Virus record (IMG/VR): IMGVR_UViG_3300046459_000822
Coordinates: 1-41,194 of that record
DNA from: a virus
Strand: one strand, 5' to 3'
Length of the DNA stretch: 41,194 nucleotides
Shown: one piece after another, positions 1-6,866 of the stretch
Position numbering within the stretch: position 1 is the first letter of the stretch
How the letters are laid out: each line of letters begins with the position of its first letter
Program-made: the position numbers and the translations under genes
The notes under the pieces: model-generated
What the model was told of the DNA's origin: nothing
Database searches by the model: none
The model's input: the letters and a program-made list of their open reading frames with translations, nothing else

Positions 1-225
1 TCAGCCCCAGCCGATGTCTCCGAGGGTCGAATCAGCGGACGTCGATGTCTCCGTCGCGGTCGGTTCGGTCGTCGCCTCGTCCGTCGTGGACGTTGCAGCG
101 GCGCCCCAGCCGATGTCCTGGCCCTGGACCGTGCGCCCGGACTCAAGCGCGCTTGCCGCTGCCGGAGCGGCCACGGCAGTCAGGACCAGTAGGGCGGAGG
201 CGACCACAAGGCGGACTCGGGTCAT
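1..225 (-). CDS. Secreted 74-aa peptide with two DIGWG motifs (candidate signal precursor)
   Basis: The 74-aa product begins with a Sec-type signal peptide: a short basic start (MTRVR), a hydrophobic stretch at residues 6-20, and an AxA-like cleavage site near residue 26 (PAAASA|LES). The mature part is a Thr/Ser/Glu-rich linker flanked by two identical pentapeptides, DIGWG at residues 37-41 and at 70-74, the second being the last five residues. A 15-bp stretch of DNA (4-18 and 103-117) is identical in both copies. An AGAGGGG ribosome site sits about 8 nt before the ATG. It is divergent from the regulator starting at 366, 140 bp away. I know no enzyme family it matches. Secretion, small size and repeated C-terminal motif suggest an exported signal or modified peptide. 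That role is inferred. Confidence 0.75.
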   Translation of the reverse strand: MTRVRLVVASALLVLTAVAAPAAASALESGRTVQGQDIGWGAAATSTTDEATTEPTATETSTSADSTLGDIGWG

Positions 226-365
226 TCGACACCCCTCTGTTCGAACATGGTTGCGAGTGTTGGTTCTGAACCGTCAGAGTTACATGGCCAATCCAGGTGG
301 TCCAAGCGGCATGCCGTGCGGAAAACTGCACATGCGGAATTCCACACGCGTAACAGGGGGCGAAC
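226..365. promoter_or_regulatory. Divergent intergenic region with dyads and TTCCGCA direct repeats
   Basis: This 140-bp gap separates the DIGWG peptide gene from the divergent regulator gene. It contains two short perfect dyads, GGTTCTGAACC at 262-272 and CGGCATGCCG at 307-316. It also contains a direct repeat whose core reads TTCCGCA on the minus strand (316-323 and 332-339), the copies being 16 bp apart. These are plausible binding sites for the neighbouring LuxR-type HTH protein, but no promoter hexamer is convincing and the assignment is inference. Confidence 0.35.
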
Positions 366-1346
366 GTGAGCGACTTGGACACTCCGGACGACGAACTGCC
401 GCTCGCCGAACGCGACTTCGCCGCCTACAGACAGATCGCCGAGGGGCGCCCGCTACCGCCTGGCTACGCCCCCGACAAACTTCTCGCCCTCCGCCTCGTC
501 GACCGAGACCCCTACGCCCCCGGCGGATACATCCCGAACGACCCCACAGCGGCTGTACACGGCCTCACAACGGCCGTCCTGGGTGAACTGGAGCAGCTGG
601 TTCAACGCGTCTCCCAGATCCCCGCCCTGGAGCGCCTCGCAGAGCACTTCGACCCGCACCGCTTCTACGGCGGTCCCGGATCAGAATTCCTGGGCACCGC
701 AGCCCAGATGAACGCCCGCCTCGGTGAGATTGGCGGGGGCGCCAGGACCGAGTTCTGCTCCATCCAGCCTGGAGAGCCGGCCGACCGCGACCCCGCCATT
801 CTCCGTCTGGGGGTCGAGCGCACCCGTTCCGCGCTACGGCGAGGGGTTCAGGTCCGGTCGATCTACCATCGCAGTGCCCACGAACACGGCCAGACCCGGG
901 ACTATGTCGCCGAGATGATCGCGGACGGGGCCGAAGTGCGTGCCTCAGCTCTCCCCGGGCCACGCTTGGTGATCATCGACCGGCAGCACGCGTTCGTGGA
1001 CAACCACGTCATAGAACGAGCCGAGAACAACTCCGGCTGGCATCTGTTCGACAGAGCCGCAGTGGCCTGGGCGCGCGCTGCGTTCGACCTGTTCTGGGAT
1101 CACGCCACCCGATGGCAGGACCTCGCCCTCACCACCAACGACGATCCGCTCACCGAGCGCCAGTGGCGCATCCTCGGCGACCTCAATGCCGGCTACTCCC
1201 AGCAGCAGGTCGGCCCCCGCATCGGACTCAGCCGACGTGCCGTCGACAAGGAACTTGCCGCCATCCGAGAGAGCCTCTCCTTCGCCACCACCTACCAGGT
1301 GATGGCCTGGTACGGGAGATTCCACGGCGATAGTGGCACGGGCTGA
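366..1346 (+). CDS. PLD/TrmB-like sensor with C-terminal LuxR-type HTH regulator
   Basis: The 326-aa protein starts at GTG with AGGGGG just upstream. Residues about 130-215 look like the phospholipase-D-like/TrmB C-terminal effector fold (alternating beta strands around GVQVRSIYHRSA and GPRLVIIDRQHAFV). Residues about 261-305 form a LuxR-type helix-turn-helix: LTERQWRILGDLNAG then IGLSRRAVDKELAAIRE. It is therefore probably a ligand-responsive transcriptional regulator acting in the cytoplasm. It is divergent from the secreted DIGWG peptide and shares a 140-bp control region with it, suggesting a regulator/peptide pair. The ligand is unknown. The family assignment of the N-terminal 120 residues is uncertain. 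Confidence 0.75.
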   Translation: MSDLDTPDDELPLAERDFAAYRQIAEGRPLPPGYAPDKLLALRLVDRDPYAPGGYIPNDPTAAVHGLTTAVLGELEQLVQRVSQIPALERLAEHFDPHRFYGGPGSEFLGTAAQMNARLGEIGGGARTEFCSIQPGEPADRDPAILRLGVERTRSALRRGVQVRSIYHRSAHEHGQTRDYVAEMIADGAEVRASALPGPRLVIIDRQHAFVDNHVIERAENNSGWHLFDRAAVAWARAAFDLFWDHATRWQDLALTTNDDPLTERQWRILGDLNAGYSQQQVGPRIGLSRRAVDKELAAIRESLSFATTYQVMAWYGRFHGDSGTG

Positions 1347-1388
1347 GGAGCTTTCGTGCACGTGCTCGTCTACAAGCTGTAGATCGCT

Positions 1389-1446
1389 CTGCACTGTGAG
1401 TACAGTGCAGTCAGGGGAGGCAGACGTGTACATTCCGGCCGCCTGA
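1389..1446 (+). promoter_or_regulatory. Orphan operator, strong RBS and 6-codon ORF
   Basis: The 376-bp gap between the convergent genes at 1346 and 1723 holds a perfect 9-bp inverted repeat, CTGCACTGT-gagt-ACAGTGCAG (1389-1410), overlapping a TACAGT -10-like hexamer. A strong ribosome site AGGGGAGG (1413-1420) follows, then a GTG start at 1426 that reaches a stop after six codons (MYIPAA, TGA ending at 1446). Two terminator hairpins come next. It resembles a control region that lost its gene, or a leader peptide. The -35 element is weak. Confidence 0.35.
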
Positions 1447-1501
1447 CGCATAGCCCCAGACAAGCCCGGTCGGGTACTCGGGAGGTTACCGGCCGGAAGG
1501 G

Positions 1502-1532
1502 CGCCCCCCGCCGCGTGATTCGGCGGGGGGCG
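1502..1532. terminator. GC-rich hairpin, probable bidirectional terminator
   Basis: A perfect 12-bp stem (CGCCCCCCGCCG with CGGCGGGGGGCG) with a 7-nt loop lies between the two convergent genes. There is no T-run, which is common for Streptomyces terminators. Confidence 0.6.
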
Positions 1533-1547
1533 TCACAACGCAGTAAA

Positions 1548-1580
1548 CCGCCCCGCCCTCCACTACGGAGGACGGGGCGG
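1548..1580. terminator. Second GC-rich hairpin terminator
   Basis: A 14-bp stem (CCGCCCCGCCCTCC with GGAGGACGGGGCGG, one mismatch) and a 5-nt loop lie just beyond the first hairpin. The pair probably insulates the regulator from the leftward operon ending at 1723. Confidence 0.55.
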
Positions 1581-1722
1581 TCGCGCTCAGCCTCTCGGCG
1601 AGCACTTGCGGAGCCAGCGGACGCATATCACGCTGCTCCGCCATAGAGGGCCGCTCCCGTCGGGGGATCCGGGAGCAGCCGTGGGATCCGGCCCCGGCGC
1701 GTCGGCGTACGCCGGGACCGGG

Positions 1723-2409
1723 CTAGGTCGAGGCTGCTGGCGCTGCGGCCAGCTCGGCGTCCTCCAGGTCCTCCAGATCCATTACGGGGGTCACTCCCTC
1801 CAGCGTGACCATGAGGCGGGATGCCAGGACCCAGCGGATCCTGGCATCCGTGAAGGGCAGCCTGTGCAGGCGGCGGCCTTCGGGCGCCGGTACCGCCGAC
1901 AGCGTGCGCGGGTCGTACACCGTGCCCGCCACACCCCAGACCGGAGTGCGCTCGACCAGCGCAGCAGACCAGCCGCGGCCGAGAGGCCGGCAGTACTCCA
2001 CCGCGGTGCGGGCGCAGGCTGCGTGCACGGGCGGTGACGCGGTCTCCTCACCGTCGCGGATGGGCCTGCCGCCGTCCGCGCCGAGCAGGAAAAGTGCGGG
2101 CTTGCCCACGGCGGCCGGGGTAGGACCGTCGCAGACCTGGCACAGCATGCGAGTCATGGCCCGGCGCTGCCGTAACCCATGGACGACCTCGAACTGCGGC
2201 TCACGGCGGGCCAGGGAGGGCATGCGCATCCACAGGACCTCGTAATGCCGGTCGCTCCACACCTCGTCCGTGAACCCCAGGCGACTCCTCTGACGCATCA
2301 GCGGCTGGGGCTGCGGTTCTTCGCCCGCTCGGGCGGTGATGGCCGGCACCGGCAAGCCGTACCACCACTCGACAGGGCGCACGCCCGTGCCGGTCATCGG
2401 GAGCGTCAC
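1723..2409 (-). CDS. Hypothetical protein, last gene of the Cys-rich operon
   Basis: The product is 228 aa from GTG at 2409, chosen because it overlaps the upstream stop as GTGA; the frame further upstream is Arg-rich noise. The N-terminal part has a Pro/Trp-rich segment (GVRPVEWWYGLPVP). A single CxxC (MLCQVCDG) sits mid-protein, about residue 90, followed by a possible His/Cys pair (HAACARTAVEYC), and the tail is acidic (MDLEDLEDAELA). I do not recognise the family. The Cys pairs suggest a small zinc site. It is coupled to the gene ending at 2406 and is followed by two terminators. Confidence 0.65.
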   Translation of the reverse strand: MTLPMTGTGVRPVEWWYGLPVPAITARAGEEPQPQPLMRQRSRLGFTDEVWSDRHYEVLWMRMPSLARREPQFEVVHGLRQRRAMTRMLCQVCDGPTPAAVGKPALFLLGADGGRPIRDGEETASPPVHAACARTAVEYCRPLGRGWSAALVERTPVWGVAGTVYDPRTLSAVPAPEGRRLHRLPFTDARIRWVLASRLMVTLEGVTPVMDLEDLEDAELAAAPAAST

Positions 2410-2873
2410 GACCGCCCTCCCCTCGCAAGGCGGGACAGGCACAGGACGTGCGCATATCCAGGATGCGGGCTGGCGTCCCCCTCCCAGATGACGGCGACGA
2501 CCAGGTCCCGGTCGGCGACCTCCTCGTTGCAGGGGAAGCAACGAAGCGGCTCCCCAATCAGGGCCGCGGCCTCCTGGTGCCGATAGCGCTGGCCGCGTGC
2601 GACGAAGCACCTCGTGCCGCTTTTGCAGGGATTGCACCGCGCGATGTGTTCGTGCCAGTCGCACCACGTGATCATCGTCGCGAGGCGGGCCAGGTAGCAG
2701 CGGCAGCACGCCCGCCAGGGCGCCTTTGGAAGCAGGCAGACGGCACCGTCGCCGGGTGGCCGGTCGCACCAGATGCAGTGGTCGCCGACGGCAGCTGCGC
2801 CGGACATCCGGCCCATCTGACCGATGGCGAGAGTGTGCCCCCGCCACATCTCCTCGGCCAGGGCGATGGTCAC
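2406..2873 (-). CDS. Cys-rich hypothetical protein with several CxxC pairs
   Basis: The 155-aa product starts at GTG, overlapping the previous stop as GTGA. It carries at least four Cys-pair knuckles: CIWC, CCRC, CNPC and CFPC, plus interspersed His residues (TWCDWHEHIARC). This predicts two structural zinc sites, as in DNA-, RNA- or protein-binding zinc ribbons. No enzymatic motif is visible. It is fourth in a five-gene leftward operon with 4-bp overlaps, so it is probably made in fixed ratio with its neighbours. Function unknown. Confidence 0.65.
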   Translation of the reverse strand: MTIALAEEMWRGHTLAIGQMGRMSGAAAVGDHCIWCDRPPGDGAVCLLPKAPWRACCRCYLARLATMITWCDWHEHIARCNPCKSGTRCFVARGQRYRHQEAAALIGEPLRCFPCNEEVADRDLVVAVIWEGDASPHPGYAHVLCLSRLARGGRS

Positions 2874-3649
2874 TGCAGCTCCTCACGGAGGTAGACGATC
2901 ACGTACGGCAGGTGGTCGACGGCGCGGTCCCAGGGGCGCCGGTGGTCCAGGCATCGATACCCGGCGATGCGCAGGACGCGGCGCACGCGAGCCATGGCGC
3001 TCTGCCAGTCGTCCAGGGTGGCGTCCTGGAAGTCGGACCACACGACGACCGAGGCGGCAGTGGCGTACGGCGGCCACAAATGGGTGTCCAGGGTGCGGGT
3101 GACGTAGCTGGTCAGGTGGAAGTCCTCCAGCATGGTCTGGAGGCGTCTGCTGGGATTGTGTGCAGGTCGCTCGTAGGTGGGGTGCACCTCCAGGTGGTCC
3201 CAGCCGTCGGCGGGGCAAGGTGCCAGAGATGCGCCGACCGGCAGGCGGGACACGATCAGCGGCTGGTAGCGGTCGACACCCGGTGTCCGGCGCGGGCCAG
3301 GCGCCCGGACCACGTAGCCGAGGGACTCCAGTCCGGCCGTGACCGTAGCCAGCCGGGTCCGCCAGTGCTCATCCTGCTCGGATGCGGGGACGTCTGAGTC
3401 CGCATACCAGTCGACCTCGACACACAGATCAGCGGTGGCCGGCCAGAGAGCCTGATAGAGACCGACGGCTCGGCACCACCCGTGCCCTGGCGAGATCCGC
3501 CGGTCGACGACCCGCAAACCGCCCTGCTCGCCGGTCTGCACCCAGTGCTCACCGAGCCCGAGTTTGTCGAGCTGGTGGCTGACGAGGGCAACGCCACTGC
3601 TCGGGTCCGCCGGATCGTAGGCGACTGTTGGGAGTGAGGTGCTGGTCAT
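2870..3649 (-). CDS. Hypothetical protein with an internal duplication
   Basis: The product is 259 aa from ATG at 3649, which overlaps the upstream stop as ATGA; earlier residues in that frame are out-of-frame noise. Residues about 68-136 and 191-255 resemble each other: each begins with LWP, passes through a Val-rich strand to an Asp/Trp-rich helix, a GY turn and an Arg/Pro-rich loop, and ends in a Y-P-x-IV strand. This suggests two copies of one alpha/beta fold. The family is not recognised. The context is a coupled operon of small proteins, one DUF6415-like. Confidence 0.65.
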   Translation of the reverse strand: MTSTSLPTVAYDPADPSSGVALVSHQLDKLGLGEHWVQTGEQGGLRVVDRRISPGHGWCRAVGLYQALWPATADLCVEVDWYADSDVPASEQDEHWRTRLATVTAGLESLGYVVRAPGPRRTPGVDRYQPLIVSRLPVGASLAPCPADGWDHLEVHPTYERPAHNPSRRLQTMLEDFHLTSYVTRTLDTHLWPPYATAASVVVWSDFQDATLDDWQSAMARVRRVLRIAGYRCLDHRRPWDRAVDHLPYVIVYLREELQ

Positions 3650-4065
3650 CGCGACACCAGCCGGTCGTAGTGCCCGCACAACGTCCGCACTGCGCGGGCC
3701 ATCCGCGACGCGATGGACCCACGGAGGGCATCCGTCTCGGCGGGCTCTGCACGCAGCAGGATCCGGGCCTGGCCGGCGCACATCATCGCCGACACACGAT
3801 TCGCATGACGCTCAGGCAGCCGCTCGGCCCAAGTCTCCACCGCAGGGATCAGAGTGCAGAGGTGGTCCCGGTATGCGTTCGTGAGCGCGACCAGCTCAGG
3901 GCGGGTGAAGTGCCTCTCGGGGGCGTCTCGGGAATCGGGGTCGCCGGGGTCCGCCCTGGGGATGTCCGCGGCGAGCACGAGCGCGATGCTGGCGCGCATG
4001 GCCCTGATGTCCGGGGGACTGTCTGCCTCTGCCTTGCTGGGGGGCGGGGCTGTAGCGTTCTGCAC
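3646..4065 (-). CDS. DUF6415-like small protein
   Basis: The 139-aa product starts at GTG (4065), chosen for the GAAGGAG ribosome site 5 nt upstream, 10 nt after the previous stop. The body is helical: an N-terminal helix (IRAMRASIALVLAADI), a middle HFTRPELVALTNAYRDHLCTL, and a C-terminal segment (ARAVRTLCGHYDRLV). This resembles DUF6415, a Streptomyces family labelled in databases as natural-product associated but without known activity. The match is from memory. It is coupled to the following gene by ATGA. Confidence 0.6.
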   Translation of the reverse strand: MQNATAPPPSKAEADSPPDIRAMRASIALVLAADIPRADPGDPDSRDAPERHFTRPELVALTNAYRDHLCTLIPAVETWAERLPERHANRVSAMMCAGQARILLRAEPAETDALRGSIASRMARAVRTLCGHYDRLVSR

Positions 4066-4075
4066 GTCGACTCCT

Positions 4076-4336
4076 TCACCGACTGGCCGCGACCTCGGGA
4101 CCAGCCAGGACTGGATCACCAAGGACTCTTCTTCGGCCGGAGGCGCCATCTGGTTGGGACCTGCATCCGCATGTGGCGATGGACCACACACGAGTCTTCC
4201 CGCGCAGTACGACCCTCCCGGCCGCGGACAAAGTCCCTGCGACGGACCCGCAGTGGAAGCAGGCTTCGCCATGCAGCCGGGCAATACTCACGTTGGGATC
4301 TATGACCCTCGGCGAGGGCGTGGGCGGAATCGACAT
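4076..4336 (-). CDS. Small CxxC protein, first gene of the operon
   Basis: The 86-aa product contains RLHGEACFHCGS, a conserved-looking CxxC, and a later CGC. Short Streptomyces proteins with this HxxxCFxCG pattern often sit beside DUF6415 genes, as here. The ATG at 4336 has only a weak ribosome site, so the true start could differ. It leads the five-gene leftward operon ending at 1723. Function unknown; a zinc-knuckle role is inferred. Confidence 0.55.
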   Translation of the reverse strand: MSIPPTPSPRVIDPNVSIARLHGEACFHCGSVAGTLSAAGRVVLRGKTRVWSIATCGCRSQPDGASGRRRVLGDPVLAGPEVAASR

Positions 4337-4423
4337 CCCAGGTCCCGTCTGCTCGGACTTTGTGCGTGCGAGCGATGGTGACCCCAGGGAAGGGGCACAA
4401 GTACCCCAGCGAGGGGTGCCCCG

Positions 4424-5602
4424 CTAGATGGCTGCGCACCACTCCGCGAAGTTGGTGAGTTCCTCGGAATCCGCCCTCTTCAAGCGGCGAAGTGTCCCAG
4501 CGTCCTGGCGGACCCACGGATGCTGTCGCGTGTGCTGTGGCGCGATCTTGCGAGCGACCTTCAGGGCCTCGAACGCGGCGTCGGCCCGGCCAGCCCACAG
4601 CTGAGCACGGGCCATCTCGATGTAGAACCCGGACCGGCGCTCGGCTGGAAGAGCCTGTGGAGGTTTCCACTCGCGTGCGACGTCCAAGGCACGGCCAGCG
4701 TGGTCGCTGCCAAGACTCACTGCAACGGATACCTCATGGATGCGCACGGAGTCCGGTCCGAACGCTGTCCCGCAGTACACGTCCTCGCGCAGATCCTTCC
4801 CGAGCGACTGCGCCTCCGTCAGGTGCGACTCAGCGGCAGCACCGTTACCAGCTCGGCCAGCAATGACCGCTGCTCGCATGTGCAAGGCACCGCGGGCAGC
4901 GGCCGCAGGAGCGCAGTCGGGGAGGGGCGACCTGTCGATGGCAGCCTCCAGAGCGCGCAAGCCAGCGGCGTGGGTGCCGGCGGCAAAGAAGGTCTCCGTC
5001 CGTACGTAGGCGACGGACGACTCCAGCAGCGGATCCTGAGCGTTGGGAACGACCCACCGCATCAGGTCGATCATGCGGGCGGACAGGTCCCGAGCACCGA
5101 TCTTGTACGCTGCCGCGTCTGCTGAGCGAGCGGCACGTACAAGCAGGTCTGCCCAGACCCGGCGATCCTCTCCGGCTGCTGAGTGGAAGCCGCGCAGCAA
5201 CTCGGGCAACAGGTTGGGGAGCGCTCGCGCAATAGGTGTGTACTGTGCAGCGAGCCTCCAGGCCGCTGCCTCCTCAACGGACGCGCGCAACACGGGCATC
5301 GGACGGACGGGGCCGTCGTCAGGGAAGTCGTAGGAGGAAAGCACCGCCGACAGAGCGGGCAACGCACCATGGACTCTGCTATGGGCGGCGCCTCGGTCCG
5401 TCAGCAGCTGGCTTGGATCGACCCTTAGCGCATCTGCCATGGCCTCCAACGTCCCGGCGCTGGGCTTGCGTTCGCCCCGCTCGATCTTACGGACCGCGCC
5501 GAGAGACAGATTCGTTGCGTCGGCGAGCTGCTGCTGCGTCATCTGCGGACGGGCCACACTTCGGTAGTAGGCAATCCGATCACCCACCGTGCGTGCAGTC
5601 AT
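4424..5602 (-). CDS. XRE-family regulator with TPR-like C-terminal domain
   Basis: The product is 392 aa from ATG (5602), giving MTARTVGDRIAYYRS. Residues about 8-65 are a classic XRE helix-turn-helix (MTQQQLADATNLSLGAVRKIERGERKPSAGTLE, given here only to show its position and Q-L-A / S-x-x-x-I-E pattern). The remainder, about residues 100-380, is Ala/Leu-rich paired helices resembling TPR units, as in Streptomyces XRE regulators that sense a ligand or partner. It is upstream of no obvious coupled gene; a short GC hairpin lies just past its stop (about 4392-4422). It follows the HAD gene by 41 bp on the same strand, so the two may be co-transcribed. Confidence 0.8.
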   Translation of the reverse strand: MTARTVGDRIAYYRSVARPQMTQQQLADATNLSLGAVRKIERGERKPSAGTLEAMADALRVDPSQLLTDRGAAHSRVHGALPALSAVLSSYDFPDDGPVRPMPVLRASVEEAAAWRLAAQYTPIARALPNLLPELLRGFHSAAGEDRRVWADLLVRAARSADAAAYKIGARDLSARMIDLMRWVVPNAQDPLLESSVAYVRTETFFAAGTHAAGLRALEAAIDRSPLPDCAPAAAARGALHMRAAVIAGRAGNGAAAESHLTEAQSLGKDLREDVYCGTAFGPDSVRIHEVSVAVSLGSDHAGRALDVAREWKPPQALPAERRSGFYIEMARAQLWAGRADAAFEALKVARKIAPQHTRQHPWVRQDAGTLRRLKRADSEELTNFAEWCAAI

Positions 5603-5643
5603 ACCGGCCAAGTTAGCTGCGGCTGCACCAGCGAAGCGGAGGT

Positions 5644-6282
5644 TCAGGCAGAAATGACCCCGACGAGGTCCAGAAGACTGTCGATGCGGTAGTCCGCAGC
5701 GTCCGCCTGTGGCGTGTGGGCCCATAGGTGTCCCCAAGGGCCGCGGCGCAGGTGTGCGGCGCGGAGACCGGCTGCCTGCGCGGGGACGATGTCGTTGGCC
5801 GGGTGATCGCCGACGTACAGGGTGGTGTCGGGCTCAGCTGCTGCTGCGACCAGTGCGCGGTGGAAGAAGTCTGGAGAGGGCTTGGCCACCCCGAGTTCTT
5901 CCGAGGTGGTGATCAGGTCGGCGGGCAGGCTGAGTCCGCGGAGCAGTTCACCGGCGCGGGCCGTCTGGTTCCCGGCGACGACGATCCGTACCCCGTGGTC
6001 GCGGAGCATGGTGAACGCGGGGCGAACGTCCTCGTACAAATCGCTCTCGTCAAGGCACTCGCCGCAGCCCGCGGCCTCCCTGGCGGCGTACTCGGCAGGG
6101 ATGTTGATGCCCGGTCGAATGAGCCGGAGGGCTTCGGCATTGTCATCTCCCTGGGCGACGACGGCACCGACGAGTGCAGAGAGGGTGTGCCTAGGGATGC
6201 TGAGCCAGTCGGCCCAGGCAGCCCAGTATCGGTCGTCCCGGGTGATCGTCTCCCCGACGTCGAAGACCACTACACGAATCAT
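5644..6282 (-). CDS. HAD-superfamily hydrolase
   Basis: The product is 212 aa from ATG (6282), MIRVVVFDVGET. Motif I is DVGET at residues 8-12: the nucleophile Asp8 is present but the usual second Asp (acid/base) is Gly, as in some HAD subfamilies. Motif II is VAGNQT, the motif III Lys is in GVAKPSPDFF, and motif IV is VGDHPANDI. The cap lies between motifs I and II. Probably a small-molecule phosphatase or dehalogenase-like hydrolase; substrate unknown. It precedes the XRE regulator and begins just past the late-operon terminator. Confidence 0.8.
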   Translation of the reverse strand: MIRVVVFDVGETITRDDRYWAAWADWLSIPRHTLSALVGAVVAQGDDNAEALRLIRPGINIPAEYAAREAAGCGECLDESDLYEDVRPAFTMLRDHGVRIVVAGNQTARAGELLRGLSLPADLITTSEELGVAKPSPDFFHRALVAAAAEPDTTLYVGDHPANDIVPAQAAGLRAAHLRRGPWGHLWAHTPQADAADYRIDSLLDLVGVISA

Positions 6283-6307
6283 GGCGGCAGCGTAGCCGGA
6301 CACGACA

Positions 6308-6348
6308 AAGCCCCCTGTACGGCCCGTGATGGGCCGTACAGGGGGCTT
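6308..6348. terminator. Strong terminator at the end of the late operon
   Basis: A perfect 18-bp stem (AAGCCCCCTGTACGGCCC and its complement) with a 5-nt loop lies 6 bp beyond the last late gene. It should stop the long leftward late transcript before the HAD and XRE genes. Confidence 0.85.
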
Positions 6349-6354
6349 CTGGTG

Positions 6355-6639
6355 TCAGCGGATGAGCAGGGCGAGGAGGCCTGCCACGGCGCCAGCGACG
6401 CCGGTGAGCGCGCCGATCGCGGGCAGCGGCCACCGGTTCCGTTTCAAGGCCTCGACGTCCGCGCGGAGTTCACCGAGGTCTTTCTCGGTGTCCTGGCGGA
6501 GCTGCTTGAGATCTCGCTCAGCGCGGTCCGAACGCTCGACGAGAACGGACAGCGAGCCCTTGACCTCAGCGAAGCCCGTCGAGACGGTACCGCGGAGGCG
6601 CTCCAGCTCGACGGCGACGGAGGCCTCGGGCACCGTCAT
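6355..6639 (-). CDS. Coiled-coil membrane protein of the lysis cassette
   Basis: The product is 94 aa from ATG (6639), overlapping the previous stop as ATGA. Residues about 10-68 are charged and heptad-like (VERSDRAERDLKQLRQD), a predicted coiled coil, followed by a single C-terminal membrane helix (LPAIGALTGVAGAVAGLLAL). This architecture matches XhlA-like or second-holin proteins that assist holin action. Its position directly after endolysin and the 75-aa holin candidate supports a lysis role. Confidence 0.65.
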   Translation of the reverse strand: MTVPEASVAVELERLRGTVSTGFAEVKGSLSVLVERSDRAERDLKQLRQDTEKDLGELRADVEALKRNRWPLPAIGALTGVAGAVAGLLALLIR

Positions 6640-6863
6640 TGTCTGGTCGCCGATTCGTCGGTCCGCAGCCAGCCCGGGAGCAGGGCCTGCACTGCGGGCA
6701 GGGCCATCACTCGGGCGAGGCCGCCGGCGACTGCGAGCGCTCCCGCTACCCAGGGCAGTGAAGCGGGGATGCCGGAGGCCTCGACGATCCCGGGCAGCAC
6801 GACGGCGACACCGACCGTGGTCTGCAGGACCGTACGGGCGGTGCGCTTGGTGGAGTCCTTCAC
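6636..6863 (-). CDS. Putative holin
   Basis: The product is 75 aa from GTG, preceded by AAGGAGG. It has two hydrophobic stretches (about residues 13-28 and 36-58) separated by a Gly/Pro turn, and a charged C-terminus (RTDESATRQ). Small two-helix membrane proteins next to an endolysin are usually holins, which permeabilise the inner membrane to release the lysozyme. It begins 3 nt after the GH25 stop and overlaps the next gene. Sequence alone does not separate holin from antiholin. Confidence 0.65.
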   Translation of the reverse strand: MKDSTKRTARTVLQTTVGVAVVLPGIVEASGIPASLPWVAGALAVAGGLARVMALPAVQALLPGWLRTDESATRQ

Positions 6864-6866
6864 GGC

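Noticed and set aside
2870-3781. Longer upstream start for the 259-aa protein
   Set aside because: Upstream residues are Arg/Pro-rich noise overlapping a real gene; the ATGA overlap marks the start.
1-6300. Second copy of the tRNA att core (either strand)
   Set aside because: Searched by eye for GGTTCAAATCC, TTAGCCCCACC and complements; none found.
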